Assembly (NCBI GenBank): GCA_029817715.1
Contig: JARUPY010000309.1
Span: 40,409 to 104,408 of the forward strand
Length of the DNA: 64,000 nucleotides
DNA from: Melastoma dodecandrum
Lineage: Eukaryota; Streptophyta; Magnoliopsida; Myrtales; Melastomataceae
Direction of reading: 5' to 3'
Shown: piece after piece, positions 12,197 through 23,759 of the stretch
How the letters are laid out: each line of letters begins with the position of its first letter
Position numbering within the stretch: position 1 is the first letter of the stretch
Position numbers and translations under genes: made by a program
Notes under the pieces: model-generated
Database searches by the model: none
Seen by the model: only the letters and a program-made list of their open reading frames with translations
Told to the model about the DNA's origin: nothing

Positions 12197-12215
12197 TGGC
12201 GACTCCGCTGGGGAC
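12197..12215 (+). other. Primer-binding site of the Tat/Ogre element
   Basis: TGGCGACTCCGCTGGGGAC, seven bases after the 5' LTR. It starts TGG, the complement of a tRNA CCA end, as required for minus-strand priming. The tRNA is likely an arginine tRNA, as reported for Tat/Ogre elements, but I could not match it. Confidence 0.8.
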
Positions 12216-12570
12216 TCTACATGTGGATTCTTTTCCAACGCTCTTACATTTTCAATCCCCATGCGGAGAGAAGTTTTTGTTTGCGCATGTACTTGCTTGG
12301 CTCGTTGCCCTTTGTTCGCTCTCATGGTTGTGTTTGTTTATCGCTTTCCTAGGCATGTTTAGGTGAGTCCCTATTCCCGGGACTAGGATTTTAGGGGGTC
12401 ATCGAACAGCACGGCCTCGCTGCTTTCTACGACTAAAAGGCTATGGACCGGGGCCCGCCTCCCTTTTTCCGAGGGAGGTCTTAGAAACCTCTTCCAAATC
12501 TAGAATTGACTGCACACTACAGGTACTAGACGCCGCACATGCATTTATTTGTTACTTAGTAACTTGCTAC

Positions 12571-13637
12571 ATGTGCAAGGGCAGGTTCAGGTATGACTTT
12601 TATGTGATAAGTTGCAATACTAACATTGTTGCACGATGGGATCCTGATTCTTACACCTTTCACTTCGGAGACCTAGAGTTGGCACCATTGTATGAAGAGT
12701 TTGAGCATTTGGCCGAGATGCATCATCGCACCGGGATACTGCCTCTTCCCCGAGTTGACAAACCAAAAGAATACATAGCAAAACTCCTCCGAATTTCCTC
12801 AGCAAGTGTACTGACTTGTTCACTTCCCTAGGTGATATCAGCATCAATAACCTCATTGATCTTTAGACTGTACCGTACATCGCCCGCATGGGTGAAGGCC
12901 AAGGATCGACATGATCATTCATCCTGCTATTCGTCGGGACAATTTTATATCCATTCAAAAAGAAGACGATACATCAGCGAGCGGTTTACATCACCAAAGC
13001 CGTATTAGAAGAGGGCCCTTTCCTACCAAATTTGATTGGAGAAATTAACTTCAGTCTCGCCAATATCGTTCGGAGAGCCAGACGAGGAATCCAACAACAT
13101 CGGGTAACTTTTAGCCCTGCATTATTATAAGTTTGGTTTTACACACATCTTGGAATCACAGGAGAGGCATTCATAAGGGAACATAGCTCGAGGGTACTTG
13201 CCCGTATCGTGGAGCACGCCCATCTACCAACATGCACATTCGCCGAAGTCAATGCGCGTTTCCGCTCACTGGAATCCGCTGACTTCTACCAAAGGGCCCC
13301 ATTCTTTGACACAGACTACGCCATCATTAGCTCCACAAACGGAAACTTTATTACAATCATGCGAATCGGAGGCACTTCGTACTATGCCCCAACTCGAGTC
13401 CGACATCAGATAGGAGGAATCCCAAGGATCATATCATCTTCACAACAGCTTCCAGTCAACCTTGATGACAAGGAATCGAATATATCAATTCAAAGGATAA
13501 TCGTACACATTTCTCAAGTATGGATGACCCTCGCAGAAGAACCATGTGAGCTTCCCCTAGAACCCAAGGTGGACGACCATGCGGCTCAGTCTCACCATTT
13601 TTGGAGGAAGCGCAACGCCCCGTGGGACCGTGTTTGA
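12571..13637 (+). pseudogene. ORF1 of the Tat/Ogre element, plant-mobile-domain-like
   Basis: Lies between the primer site and GAG. The first block (12571-12831) has RWDPDSYTFHFGDLELAPLYEEFEHL, which resembles the start of the plant mobile domain (a Trp-Asp-Pro followed by Phe-Gly-Asp/Glu-Leu and Pro-x-x-Glu-Glu). Later blocks in other frames (12930-13190, then 13209-13637) continue with FLLFVGTILYP-like, FLPNLIGEINFSLANIVRRA and ITIMRIGGTSYYAPTRVRHQ-type sequence. Frame changes near 12830, 12930 and 13130 break it. Ogre elements are known to carry an ORF1 of unknown function upstream of gag; the domain assignment here is by eye. Confidence 0.6.
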
Positions 13638-13923
13638 TTGTGGACACCTTTATTGGGCCTGCGAACCCATCCTATTTTTTCCTTTGATGAAGTTTACTTT
13701 CTATGACATAACAGAATTTATCTAATTCGCTTCATTTTCCTTGGGCAAATTTCGTTGTGACGATAATCCAATCCTTATATTAGACACGGTCATGCATCAC
13801 TACATATCACGCATCCAAGATGAATTCACAATTGAGCCTGATTCAATTCTCATTTCATCCCCAAGGTACCAAAATTAATCTTCTGAGGACACGTTCGTTT
13901 GAGTTCGAAGCCAGACGATACGC

Positions 13924-15913
13924 ATGGCTAGCTCAGGAGTTTCCTCAACTGATACGATGATGCCCAACATAAGATCATCTGCAATGACCGCTACTTCAAC
14001 TCCCATCGTCATCGTGTCTTCATCAGCAGCAACACCAGTGGTTTCCCAAACCACGGTCTTCTACATCGGGCGGTCATCGGGAGGAAACGCGTCTCCAACA
14101 TACATCCCACCAATGACTTTCACTGCGCCGGCGATACAGAGATCAACGATGCCAATCGCTGCGTCATCCCATCCGGCACCACCTACACAGGCCCAAAGTG
14201 CCAACGACAATTCTCTGGGAAACAAAGTCGAATCACTCACCGCAAAGTTGTCATCTTTGAAGACGATGATGACTGAGCTACTCTAACGACAGACTACAGC
14301 CATACGTGCTCCTGTTGTCACCCAAAACCCCCATCTTCCTCCTATCATGCCTGGATCTACCACATCTACAATGCCGCCTTACTACCCACATTTTCAACCA
14401 AGTCTAATCGCTTCATCAAGCCTTCCATCCCCCTATAACCATGCTTCCCCCGGATCCGCTATCTCCGCAAGTATAGCACCCTTCTATAACCCATACATGC
14501 GTGGACCGCCTTTTCCGACAACCACCACACCTCCGTACCTTCCACCATACTACCCTCAACCATCCGTACCAGGACCAACTCCCAATCAATCAGCACCACT
14601 TGGACCATCACCCTATTTTCCTGTCACCTCGACAACTGCCGGGTTCGGGATCCCCATACCGACCACAATGCCCTCGGCAGCACATGCGGGACCGGCCGTG
14701 CCAAACCTAAGAAACCGTAACGCGGCTATCGTGAATGAACTATTTGGCGAACAGCAGCAGGCCGACGCCTTCGAGACAAGACTCGATCGCATCTGCGCAA
14801 GAAGAAGAAGCACGTCGTATGGCGAGGATGGAAGAGCGCCTCAACGCCATTTAGGGACACCGAGCTCACAACTGGGAGTACGCCGACTACCAAATTTCCC
14901 AGATTCAGATCCCACCAAAGTTTAAAATGCCTGAATTTTGAACTGTGTCATAAGATGGTTGTGTACCCAGCAGATGACAAGCTTCGCATTGCCATGTTTC
15001 AAGAGAGCTTGGTGGAATCGGCACTGCACTGGTATTACACCAAGGTTGTGAGCCAGTATGCAACATTCAGGGAGTTGGCTATCGACTTTCTTAATTACTA
15101 CAGTTTCAATGTAGAAATGGCACTCAGGATATCAGACTTGCGGAAACTAAAAAGGTACCGCTCCGAGGACATCAAACAATTTGCCTATCGGTTCAGGGAA
15201 ATGGCTTCGCGGATTAAGCCAGCTTTGAAAGAAAAGGAGTTGATAGATGAGTTCTTCCAGCTTCTCCCGCGTGAGTATTTACCTTACATGATTGGTCAGA
15301 CCATCACAACCTTTGCTCAAGCGGTCATCAATGCCGATAAACTGGACGGGATGAACCGAGAAGGGCTAATTCCGTCCCCTTCAGTAAAGCCAGCCGTCAA
15401 ACCAAAGCCCAAGGAGCTCGTCGCAGCTCGGAGCATAATAAGGCAGCGGCACCGCCGACTTCATAAGCGCCGAGGTCATACGCCGCAGTTACCATTAGGC
15501 CCCCCGTGCCTGTTACAGCCAATCCTAGACCGCCCGCTCCCGTGATGATGCAATAGCAGCCAAGGCCTGCACGACAAGAGCGTCCCCGACGTAGATTGGA
15601 GGACCTTGTTCCAACTCCTAATCCATTAGATGTCATGTTCACCCAGCTGAGAGACATGGGCTTCATCTCACCCGTGAACCCCAAACCGACCAACCCTTCC
15701 TCTTTTGGCTACAACCCCAAGGCGAGTTGTCAATATCACTCTGGAGCACTGGGGCACGATACCAAGGATTGCATCGCGCTCAAATTCAAAATTCAGAACT
15801 TGTTGGATGACAGCGTCATTACGTTCGCGACACCGGCTACGACTCCAAATGTCATGAGCAACCCATTGCCCGAGCACGTCAACTATGTCGGGACAAACTC
15901 CTTCCGCCGCTGA
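13924..15913 (+). pseudogene. GAG of the Tat/Ogre element, frameshifted
   Basis: A low-complexity N-terminus rich in Ser, Thr, Pro and Tyr (13924-14925, one in-frame stop at 14284-14286) leads to a capsid region. The retrotransposon gag domain is at 14955-15400 (ALHWYYTKVVSQYATFRELAIDFLNYYSFN, then RFREMASRIKP and the LLPREYLPYM block). A zinc-knuckle-like segment CQYHSGALGHDTKDCIALKFK lies at about 15729-15790, a Cys-His-His-Cys arrangement typical of Tat GAGs rather than the usual CCHC. Frame changes occur around 14930 and 15550, so no full GAG can be made. Confidence 0.8.
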
Positions 15914-16604
15914 CTGATCATGAAGAAGAGGTGCATTTACATGAGCTGGAGCAAGGGACCACTGAACATGCCAATGTAACTGAGGTCAACTGAGTACGAG
16001 GCTGGAGACGCCAACCTCGCATGCGCACTCACTATATAGCACCCAAGTGACTATACCCCTGAACCTTATGCCGACATATATTAGACAGGCCAAGACACCG
16101 CACTTCCGGGTTCCAATTGTTCCTCCTAGAATTGAGGTACAACCTGCGAGAAAGCAAACAGAGTTTGATGTTGAGAAGGTGGATGATACAGAGGACAAGA
16201 CTCATGAGTCTGAACGAGAAGAGTATCTCCACATGATCGAGTCCAACCGTAATCGTGGTCTAGGACGAGGCAAAGGTTGAGGACGTGGACGTGGATCCTA
16301 CGGAGGAGATACACACCCTCTTCAAATGCATGCCGCTATACCAGACATTTTCCCCTAAGTACTCCCTCGAGTACCATATGTCTACATCCCACTGGGTCCA
16401 GCACAACCCGAGATGCCGCCTCAAGCACCTGCACAGATACAGATGGAACCAAGGAGTCCAATTATCATTGGTCCATGTGGCATGGCATCCAGCCCAGAAG
16501 TCGAGCTCATTACCCGTTCAGGAAGAGTGGTACCAGCTCCCGAACCCCAACTGTAGCCTGAGTCGTCAAAGTCCAAGGCGCCATCGAATGAACAAATTCT
16601 CAAG

Positions 16605-17723
16605 GTGATCTACTCAGTGAAAGAAAGTGACTACAACATTGTGGAGAAGCTGAGGAAGCAACCTGCCCATCTCTCTCTCTTTGACTTGATCCATTCTTCC
16701 GATAAGCACAGGGAGATGTTGGAAAAATTTTTGGCCGAAGTACACGTACCGGAAGAGATTGACGTCAACGCGCTGGACTCGTACATGAACGGCATGCTGG
16801 CAAACAATGCCATCGCCTTCTCGGAAGATGACCTCCCGGAAGGAGGACGGGACCAAAACAACGCTTTGTTCATCACGCTCGAATGCCGCGATACTATTGT
16901 TTCCAAAGTGCTCATCGACGGAGGGTCCGGAGTCAACATCATCCCACTCGATGTGGCTCATAAGCTCGGTATCAACATAGAGAAAATCCCACCTTCCAGC
17001 CTGACCATTCGAGCTTTTGACGGCGCAAAACGTCAAGCTCACGGCGAGATGACCCTAGAGATCAAAGTGGGGCCCACTCTCTTCGCCTTTGTATTCCAAA
17101 TTCTTGAGACTGTCGGATCCTTCAACATGCTGCTAGGACGTCCGTGGATCCATCAAGCCGGGACAATCCCTTTGACTCTACATCAAATGGTTCGTTTTCC
17201 TTCAGATGGCAAGCTAATCACAGTTAAAGGGGAGTGTACCATGGAATTATGCCACGAAATTGACATTTCGTACGTCAAAGAACCAATTGGCGAACCATCG
17301 ACAGCTCAAGTGTTCGAGACGGTAAACATGGTCAGGAAGGACTTCTGGTCAGATCCCCTAATGGGCTGGGGCAACCGCAGCGCTGCTCGACAGTTCATCA
17401 AATTCGGATACCAACCTGGTCAAGGACTCGGAACTCAAGGGCAAGGCATCCGACATCCGATCAACATACCTACCCAGTTGGGGACACGCGCTCTCGGATC
17501 CAAGGGCAATGAGCCACTGAGGCCTAAACCAACAATCCAGGACATGCGCGCTGGCGGCAAGTCGGCCATCCCTTTTGTTCGTTCGTCTGTAGCGTCAATA
17601 GAAGGTGAGATCCTCTCCGAGCAGATGGAGGGAATGAAGATTGAGGCACAAAAGCCCGAAGAAGAAATCAACATGATGGAAGCGTCGAACCCAACTAAGT
17701 CAGACATGCCGCTCGAAGGGTGA
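16605..17723 (+). pseudogene. Aspartic protease with C-terminal G-patch, Tat/Ogre element
   Basis: An open frame of 372 residues, the best preserved part of the element. Residues 85-185 form a retropepsin-type domain with the active-site segment LIDGGSGVNI (Asp105) and the flap-side motif MLLGRPWIH near residue 176. Residues about 260-300 form a G-patch: FIKFGYQPGQGLGTQGQG, with the aromatic-glycine spacing of that nucleic-acid-binding motif. It is followed by a charged tail. A G-patch after the protease is known from betaretroviruses and occurs in some plant Gypsy proteins. Upstream GAG-PR linker sequence is frameshifted, so this is not a working gene, though this stretch is open. Confidence 0.8.
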
Positions 17724-18012
17724 ACCTTTCCAACTTTACTTTTTGCACTTAGAATAATTGAGTCTAGAATAAATTGCCTTGCTACATTCTGGTCGCGGAC
17801 TAACAAGATCGTCTGTATGTAACGCGATAATAAAGGGCGAATCTAAGGAAAAAACGAAGAGGGCCCCGCTGAGGCCTGATCCCACAACGTTTTATTTTAT
17901 TTTTTAGAACGCTTGACTTATCTTAGTTGTCACGTAGTATAATATCTCAAATCTCAAGTAATTTAGCTACAACTATGACATTGACTTGTTTCTTTCATGA
18001 AGGAATGGCGCT
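17720..18012 (+). other. Possible intron between protease and RT (Ogre-like)
   Basis: About 290 bases without homology to pol lie between the end of the protease/G-patch frame and the start of RT-linked coding sequence. A GGGTGAACC at the left can act as a GT donor, and TTGACTTGTTTCTTTCATGAAG (17981-18002) is a pyrimidine-rich acceptor ending in AG, with another AG shortly after. Ogre elements are known to splice out an intron at exactly this place. Splicing here is inferred only. Confidence 0.45.
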
Positions 18013-18048
18013 TCAGACATACCTGAAAATAACCCCGAACAAGATGAG

Positions 18049-19408
18049 GTGATTGTAGATAACCTGAAGTCCCTCGATGGATACCATGGTCTTGAGCTAG
18101 GTCTCCAACGACATGAAGAACCAAGAGAGATAATATTGCAAGAACCCAAATCAATCAACATTGGAACGGACGATGAGCCAAATGAGCTACACATCGGGGC
18201 CGATCTCCCAACAGATGAGGCCGAGAGTATCGTCAACCTACTCAAGGAATTTTCAGATATCTTTGCTTGGACGTATGCGGACATGTCAGGACTAGACCCG
18301 GAGATAGTGGAGCACAAAATCCCCACTGATCCACTAATTCGTCCCACTAAGCAGAAACAACACCGGTACAAGTCCGAGCTAGCTCTTGCGATCAAGGAAG
18401 AGGTTGACAAACTTCTCAAGGTCAACTTCATTTAGGTAGCCGAGTACCCACAATGGGTCGCTAACATAGTCCCCGTCATTAAGAAAAACGGGAAGGTTCG
18501 AGTCTTCGTCGATTACCGTAATCTTAACAAAGCGAGTCCCAAAGATGACTTCCCTCTACTGCAGGACTTGCTAGTAGACAATACCGCTGGTTTTAACAGG
18601 TTTTCTTTCATGGATGGATTTTCCGGGTATTACCAAATACGTATGGCCGGAGAAGATAAGGAGAAAACAACTTTCACAATACCCTGGGGCACATTCTGTT
18701 ATCGGGTCATGCCTTTTGGACTCAAAAACGCTGGGGCAACTTATCAATGCGCAATGGTGGTCCTATTCCAACATGATGCACCGAGAAATCGAAGTTTACG
18801 TCGACGATATAATCGCGAAATCCAGAGCAGAAGAAGACCACACCATTGTCCTCCATAAGCTATTTGAACGACTTCGCAAGTACAAGCTTCGTCTCAATCA
18901 GGCCAAATGTGTCTTCGGGGCAACATCAGGGAAACTTCTAGGGTTCGTTGTCAGCAGCAAAGGCATCGAAATCGACCCTGACAAAATCAAGACAATTCGT
19001 GATCTCCCAGCACCAAAGTCAGTTAAGGAGATTCGAGGTTTCATGGGTCGTGTCAACTACATTGGGAGGTTCATATCAAACTTGGCAAATACGTGCAAAC
19101 TACTGTTCAAGAAACTAAGGAAAGATGTCAAATTTGAATGGGACGACGATTGCAAAACCACGTTCGAGCGGATAAAAACCTACCTAACAGAACCACCCGT
19201 CCTCATCCCGTCAATGCCAGGGCACCCTCTCATGCTCTACCTCACAGTTCGAGAAGGGTCATTTGAAGCTGTGCTTGCCCAACAACTGCCAGGCACCAAG
19301 GAACATGCGGTATATTACTTAAGTAAGAAATTCACGGATTGCGAGTCTCGGTACACTGTTTCAGAACGTACCTGTTGCGCACTTGTTTGGGTTCTGCACC
19401 GACTCTGA
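18049..19408 (+). pseudogene. Reverse transcriptase of the Tat/Ogre element
   Basis: Starts with an acidic linker and the RT entry motif VEHKIPTDPLIRPTKQ. A stop at 18433-18435 interrupts it before the fingers block (WVANIVPVIKKNGKVRVFVDYRNLNKAS). The palm follows (FSFMDGFSGYYQI), with the DNA-level VDD at 18800-18808 (VYVDDIIAKS) in another frame after a shift near 18760. Then comes the thumb/connection (KIKTIRDLPAPKSVKEIRGFMGRVNYIGRFI). Order and motifs are those of Gypsy RTs. Inactive because of the stop and frameshift. Confidence 0.9.
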
Positions 19409-20080
19409 CGGTGCACTCTACACTATAAGATCCTACTAGTACCTGAAAATGATCCCCTCAAACATCCCTTCGACAAACTAACATTGATAGGAAGAGTCTC
19501 CAAGTGGCAGTTACAGCTAGCTGAATTCGGCATTAGATTCCACTCAACTAAATCAATCAAAGGTATAACAATCGCTGATCACATTGCAGAATATCCAGGG
19601 ATAGACAATTCGCCTTTGGAAATCAAATTACCAGACGAAAACATCTTCCTCACCGAGTCACAACAGCGGTGGACAATGTATTTCGACGGAGCAGTCAACT
19701 CTTCCGGTTCAGTATTGGTGCAGTGGTAATATCCCGAGACGGACAATACTATCCTACAGCTGCTAAAGTCATTTTCCCCTGCACGAATAACATTGCCGAA
19801 TACGAAGCATGCATCCTTGGTCTATTACGTGCACTCGATATGCGAGTCCGATTTCTTGACGTTCATGGAGATTCAGCACTCATCATTTCCCATACAAACG
19901 AGGCATGGCGCACACGGGACCCAAAGCTCATCCCATATCAGGACTACCTACAAACACTAGTCCGCCAATTCGTTGATATAGAGTTCAATTACCTCGCACG
20001 GGCAGATAATCGTTTCGCAGACGCTCTTGTTGTTCTTGCATCAATGATTCCATTAGCAGGAGAAATGGACATAGAGCCTC
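19200..20080 (+). pseudogene. Two RNase H domains in tandem
   Basis: The first, connection-like RNase H is at about 19200-19650 (AVYYLSKKFTDCESRYTVSERTCCALVW). It is followed across a frame change by a second, archaeal-type RNase H at about 19670-20060, with the acidic residues in MYFDGAVNSSG, NNIAEYEACILGL, VHGDSALII and RFADALVVLASM. A stop at 19405-19407 and a frame change near 19720 interrupt it. A second RNase H is a known hallmark of the Tat clade. All four acidic positions expected of the second domain are still visible. Confidence 0.85.
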
Positions 20081-20299
20081 TTCGCATCAACATCGCTGAA
20101 GCCCCAAGTTGTATGCATGTCGAGCCCTGCCAATCTGAGGACTCACCACCATGGTTTGCAGACATCAAAGCTTACCTAGAAATGGGCGCTTTTCCCCAAG
20201 GCAGCACAGGAAAGGAATGCAAATTCATCCGAAGTACTGCAATGAGCTACTTCCTTAATAGCGACGTGCTCTACAAGAGGTCCTTCACGACAGCCCTCA

Positions 20300-21364
20300 T
20301 GCGGTGCGTCACCGAACAGGAAGCTCAGGCCATCATCTTCGAAGTCCATGAAGGCGTTTGTGGACCACACATGAACGGTTATGCTCTCGCTCAGAAGATC
20401 ATGCGTCAGGGATACTATTGGCTAACAATCGAGGCCGACTGCATCAAATACGTCAAAACCTGCCACAGTCAGATCTACACCAACAAGGTGCACGTCCCTC
20501 CAACAAGGCTCTACCCACTATTTGAACCGTGACCGTTCTCAATGTGGGGCATGGACGTCATCGGACCGATTAATCCGAGGGCATCAAACGGACATCGGTT
20601 CATACTGGTCGCCATCGACTACTTTACTAAATGGATCGAAGCATAATCTTTCAAGGAAGTCACCGCGAATAACGTCATACGTTTCACGCGGACAATCATC
20701 ATCGCCAGATACAAAGTTCCAGAGCTGCTCGTCACTGACAACGGCACAAACTTCAACGACAAACAAATGGATAGTCTATGCATTGAATTTCGAATCAAAC
20801 ACCTAAACTCTTCACCATATCGTCCACAAATGAACCGCGCAGTTGAAGCTGCCAACAAAAACATAAAAAGGATTCTTCAGAAGACAATCACATATCGGGA
20901 TTGGCACGATAAGCTTTCTTTCGCATTACTCGCTTAATGGACAACGATACGCACTTCGACTGGGGCAGCTCCCTTCGAACTCGTCTATGGCACTCAAGCA
21001 GTCATTCCAGCAGAGGCTACCTATTCTTCGGATCTCGTGCCAAAGCAACATGACCGAAGAAGAGAAGGCCAATCACCATCTCACCCACCTTTACTTCATC
21101 GATGAGAAACGACTTGCCGCAATCGACCACATGGAATGTTATCAACAACGCATGTCTATGACATTTAACAAAAAGGTCAAAGAGGTCAAGTACAAACCAG
21201 GAGACCTCGTCCTCAAACGGATCTTGCCAAACGTCAAAGATCCTAGGGGAAAATTTGCTCCAAACTACGAGGAACCATTCGTCGTTAAACATGTTTTCTC
21301 GGGAGGAGCGACCATCCTAACAAAGATGGATGGAGAACTTTCATAACCAATCAATGCGGACGCT
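20300..21364 (+). pseudogene. Integrase of the Tat/Ogre element
   Basis: The zinc-binding end is at about 20343-20490: HEGVCGPH keeps both His, but the Cys pair is broken (TCHSQIYT, one residue short of Cys-x-x-Cys). The core has the DDE triad: Asp in GMDVIGP (20550), Asp in VTDNGTNF (20735) and Glu in RAVEAANKNI (20845). Stops at 20530, 20644 and 20935. The C-terminal part (21000-21364) has YKPGDLVLKRILPNVKDPRGKFAPNY, the Gypsy integrase C-terminal motif, and ends with a short ADALRRYYS tail. Clearly dead. Confidence 0.9.
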
Positions 21365-21464
21365 CTACGACGTTACTACAGCTAAATTGTGTCAGGGTTT
21401 TGAATTAGTACTATTCATGAAAAAGGGATAATCTCACAATTACTACTCTCTTCATTAAATTAAA

Positions 21465-22300
21465 CGAGATTACATGAGCTTATTTCGTTTACGTTCTTTG
21501 TCTCGTGGGCAGGTACAAGAGCTTCTCACACGAATGGTACAAAAAACCTGTGACGAAGGCGAGGGTGGCAAAGCTTCAAGCCAAATGCTTGTGGCGGTTT
21601 CGTCAATCCTTGGATTCCTTCGGACGAAGACACAATGACACAACCATACAAAAGGGGAGTACCAAAACTCTATTTCACCCTTTTTATCAATGAAGATATA
21701 TGAACAAACTTCATGTTTTACTCAAATAGAAACGAGTAACATGAACTTACTTGTTTCTCAGGTACATGAGCTTCCTTATAAAATAGACATCGGGCAGGAG
21801 TAACCATCGTTAATCATTCGATTCCATCGGACGAAGATGCAATAACGAAACCAAAAAGGGGAAGTATCAAAGCTCTACTTCATGGAGTTACATGAGCAAA
21901 CTTCAAGAGAAACAAGTTACATGATCTTACTTGTTATCTGTCCTTTGCCTTGTGTAGGTACATGAGCATCTTACATTACAGACAAAGGCGCGAGCGATCG
22001 GGTGGAAAATTTCGAACCAAAGTTTCGGAGTTGCCTTTATTGTCAACAAGGATGATCATACCGAAAGGGAGTATCAGCTACACTACTCACTAACAAATTT
22101 CTTATCATTCCCCCAGACGGAGTCATCTATTTCCCCAGCTGGAGTCGGTTAAAACCACCGCAATCCTCAACAAGAGTAGAATATACAAGCATATTCTTCC
22201 AGAACGTCCATCGAGATGGGCATATTCATCTCATATCTCCAGCAAATACCCAACTTTTTTATAATCTCCCCAAGTGAGAGTCGAAGTACATGAGCTAACT
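21465..22300 (+). repeat. Degenerate tandem repeats in the 3' non-coding part
   Basis: Between INT and the 3' LTR, an ACATGAGCTT/GTACATGAGC core recurs at about 21474, 21510 (as GTACAAGAGCTT), 21764, 21957 and 22287. Most copies are preceded by a GAAACRAG-TTACATGA segment and followed by sequence ending in CGGACGAAGA. Spacing is about 190-250 bases. Tat/Ogre elements are known for tandem repeats in this region. The remainder up to the purine tract (22300-23745) shows no coding homology. Confidence 0.6.
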
Positions 22301-23745
22301 CTATTTTTGTACGTTGTCAACTGTGTAGGCCCAATAATTCCGCACAGTACGGTACAAACTCTTTGACAATGGCGTGGATGGTCGGTTGGAAGCCGTTCCG
22401 AGTCTAATATCAAGGACCATGACTAGGGCATGAAAGTGCAAACACTTTCCCCGTTAAGCTTGCATAGGAGCACCACCTCAATATGATATCTCCAAAGAGG
22501 TTTGTGTATCTGAACTTATTTATTCCTTCAGCTTTTGTGTGCCCATTTGCATAAAATTTGGAAAGATTTTTGACAATAAGAATGCTTCTGAGCGAGAGTG
22601 GATAAGGCAAACCCATTCCTAAACACCTACCCTAGAGTGGTGAGTGCAAACACTATGAGGGTTCACATGTAAACGTTCGGGCGGACAGCGAATCCTTTGA
22701 CAAAAAATGCTCAAACCGGGATGAGATCGAGCATTTCTTCTCTACCCAAAACACAAAAATTGACCATTGCTAACCCCTTTCGAGCAAAATTTGAAATTTT
22801 CTGTATACACTACGCCTTCCGAGTCTAAGGACCGCCTCACATTGAGGTAAATGGAGATCCTGTAGTAAGAAACCGGAAGCAATGGACCACAGAGGTGACA
22901 CTTCCTAAAGCTCCAAGTGAAGAAGCACCATCAACAGACATGCACAGTTGAGACATTTCCAAAGATGATCGTCTTCATCAACATTGCGAAAATCCCCAAG
23001 GAGTCCAAAACATCCCCAATAGAGAAAAGGGACAAGACCAGGAAATGTTCCTCAAAGTCATAAAAAAAAGCGTAGTGATCAAACTCTTCAAAAGCAAAGC
23101 ACAATGAACAAAAAAGCAAATTAAAGCACCAGGGCCGACATTAACGGTCGCAAAAACAAAGGTGTTATCTCCAGGACAAAGCGAAGAGAAGACATTCCCA
23201 AAAATATATTCCCAAGTTCAAGTAAAATAGTGATGCCCCTAACGACGCATCTCAAAAGCCTGCTGTCAGGAAGATGGATAATTTGTTTGGACGGTGGAAC
23301 TTCTATAGTACAACAGCTTCCGATGAGGTCCTTAGACTCATTCCTTCAAAATGATAAATTCAGCCTATACCTAAAAAGGCCTTACGCCAGACCTACATTA
23401 CAACCATACAGAGATTCCTTCGACTGGGACATGAGCATCCAAATCAAAGGAATTCTGAAGTCTAACCGAGATATATTTCAGAAAAATAAAAATGACTCAT
23501 GAGAGAAGTCAGGAAGCTATTCTCCAATCTCACTCAGAAGCAATTGTAACATTTTTGTTCAAAATAAAGTATAACATGCATGTGCATCATAATCACACAT
23601 GCCTGATCATCTCAGTTTTATGAAGTCTTTGTCACTGCTAATGATTTTCTTGATGAACTCTCAAAATACGTGTTGGCCAAGGATAACCCCAAAACATAAT
23701 TTGAGGTATTTATCCTTGCGAGAAAATATTTTCAGATTTCCTCCC

Positions 23746-23759
23746 AAGGAGGGGCAAAC
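23746..23759 (+). other. Polypurine tract of the Tat/Ogre element
   Basis: AAGGAGGGGCAAAC directly precedes the TG of the 3' LTR at 23760. It primes plus-strand DNA synthesis in the life cycle of such elements. Position and composition agree with the LTR boundary. Confidence 0.85.

Noticed and set aside
11424..12366. Long frames on both strands within the Tat LTR end
   Set aside because: The GC-rich part of the LTR lacks stops by composition. The same region in the other LTR has different frames, so no protein is conserved.
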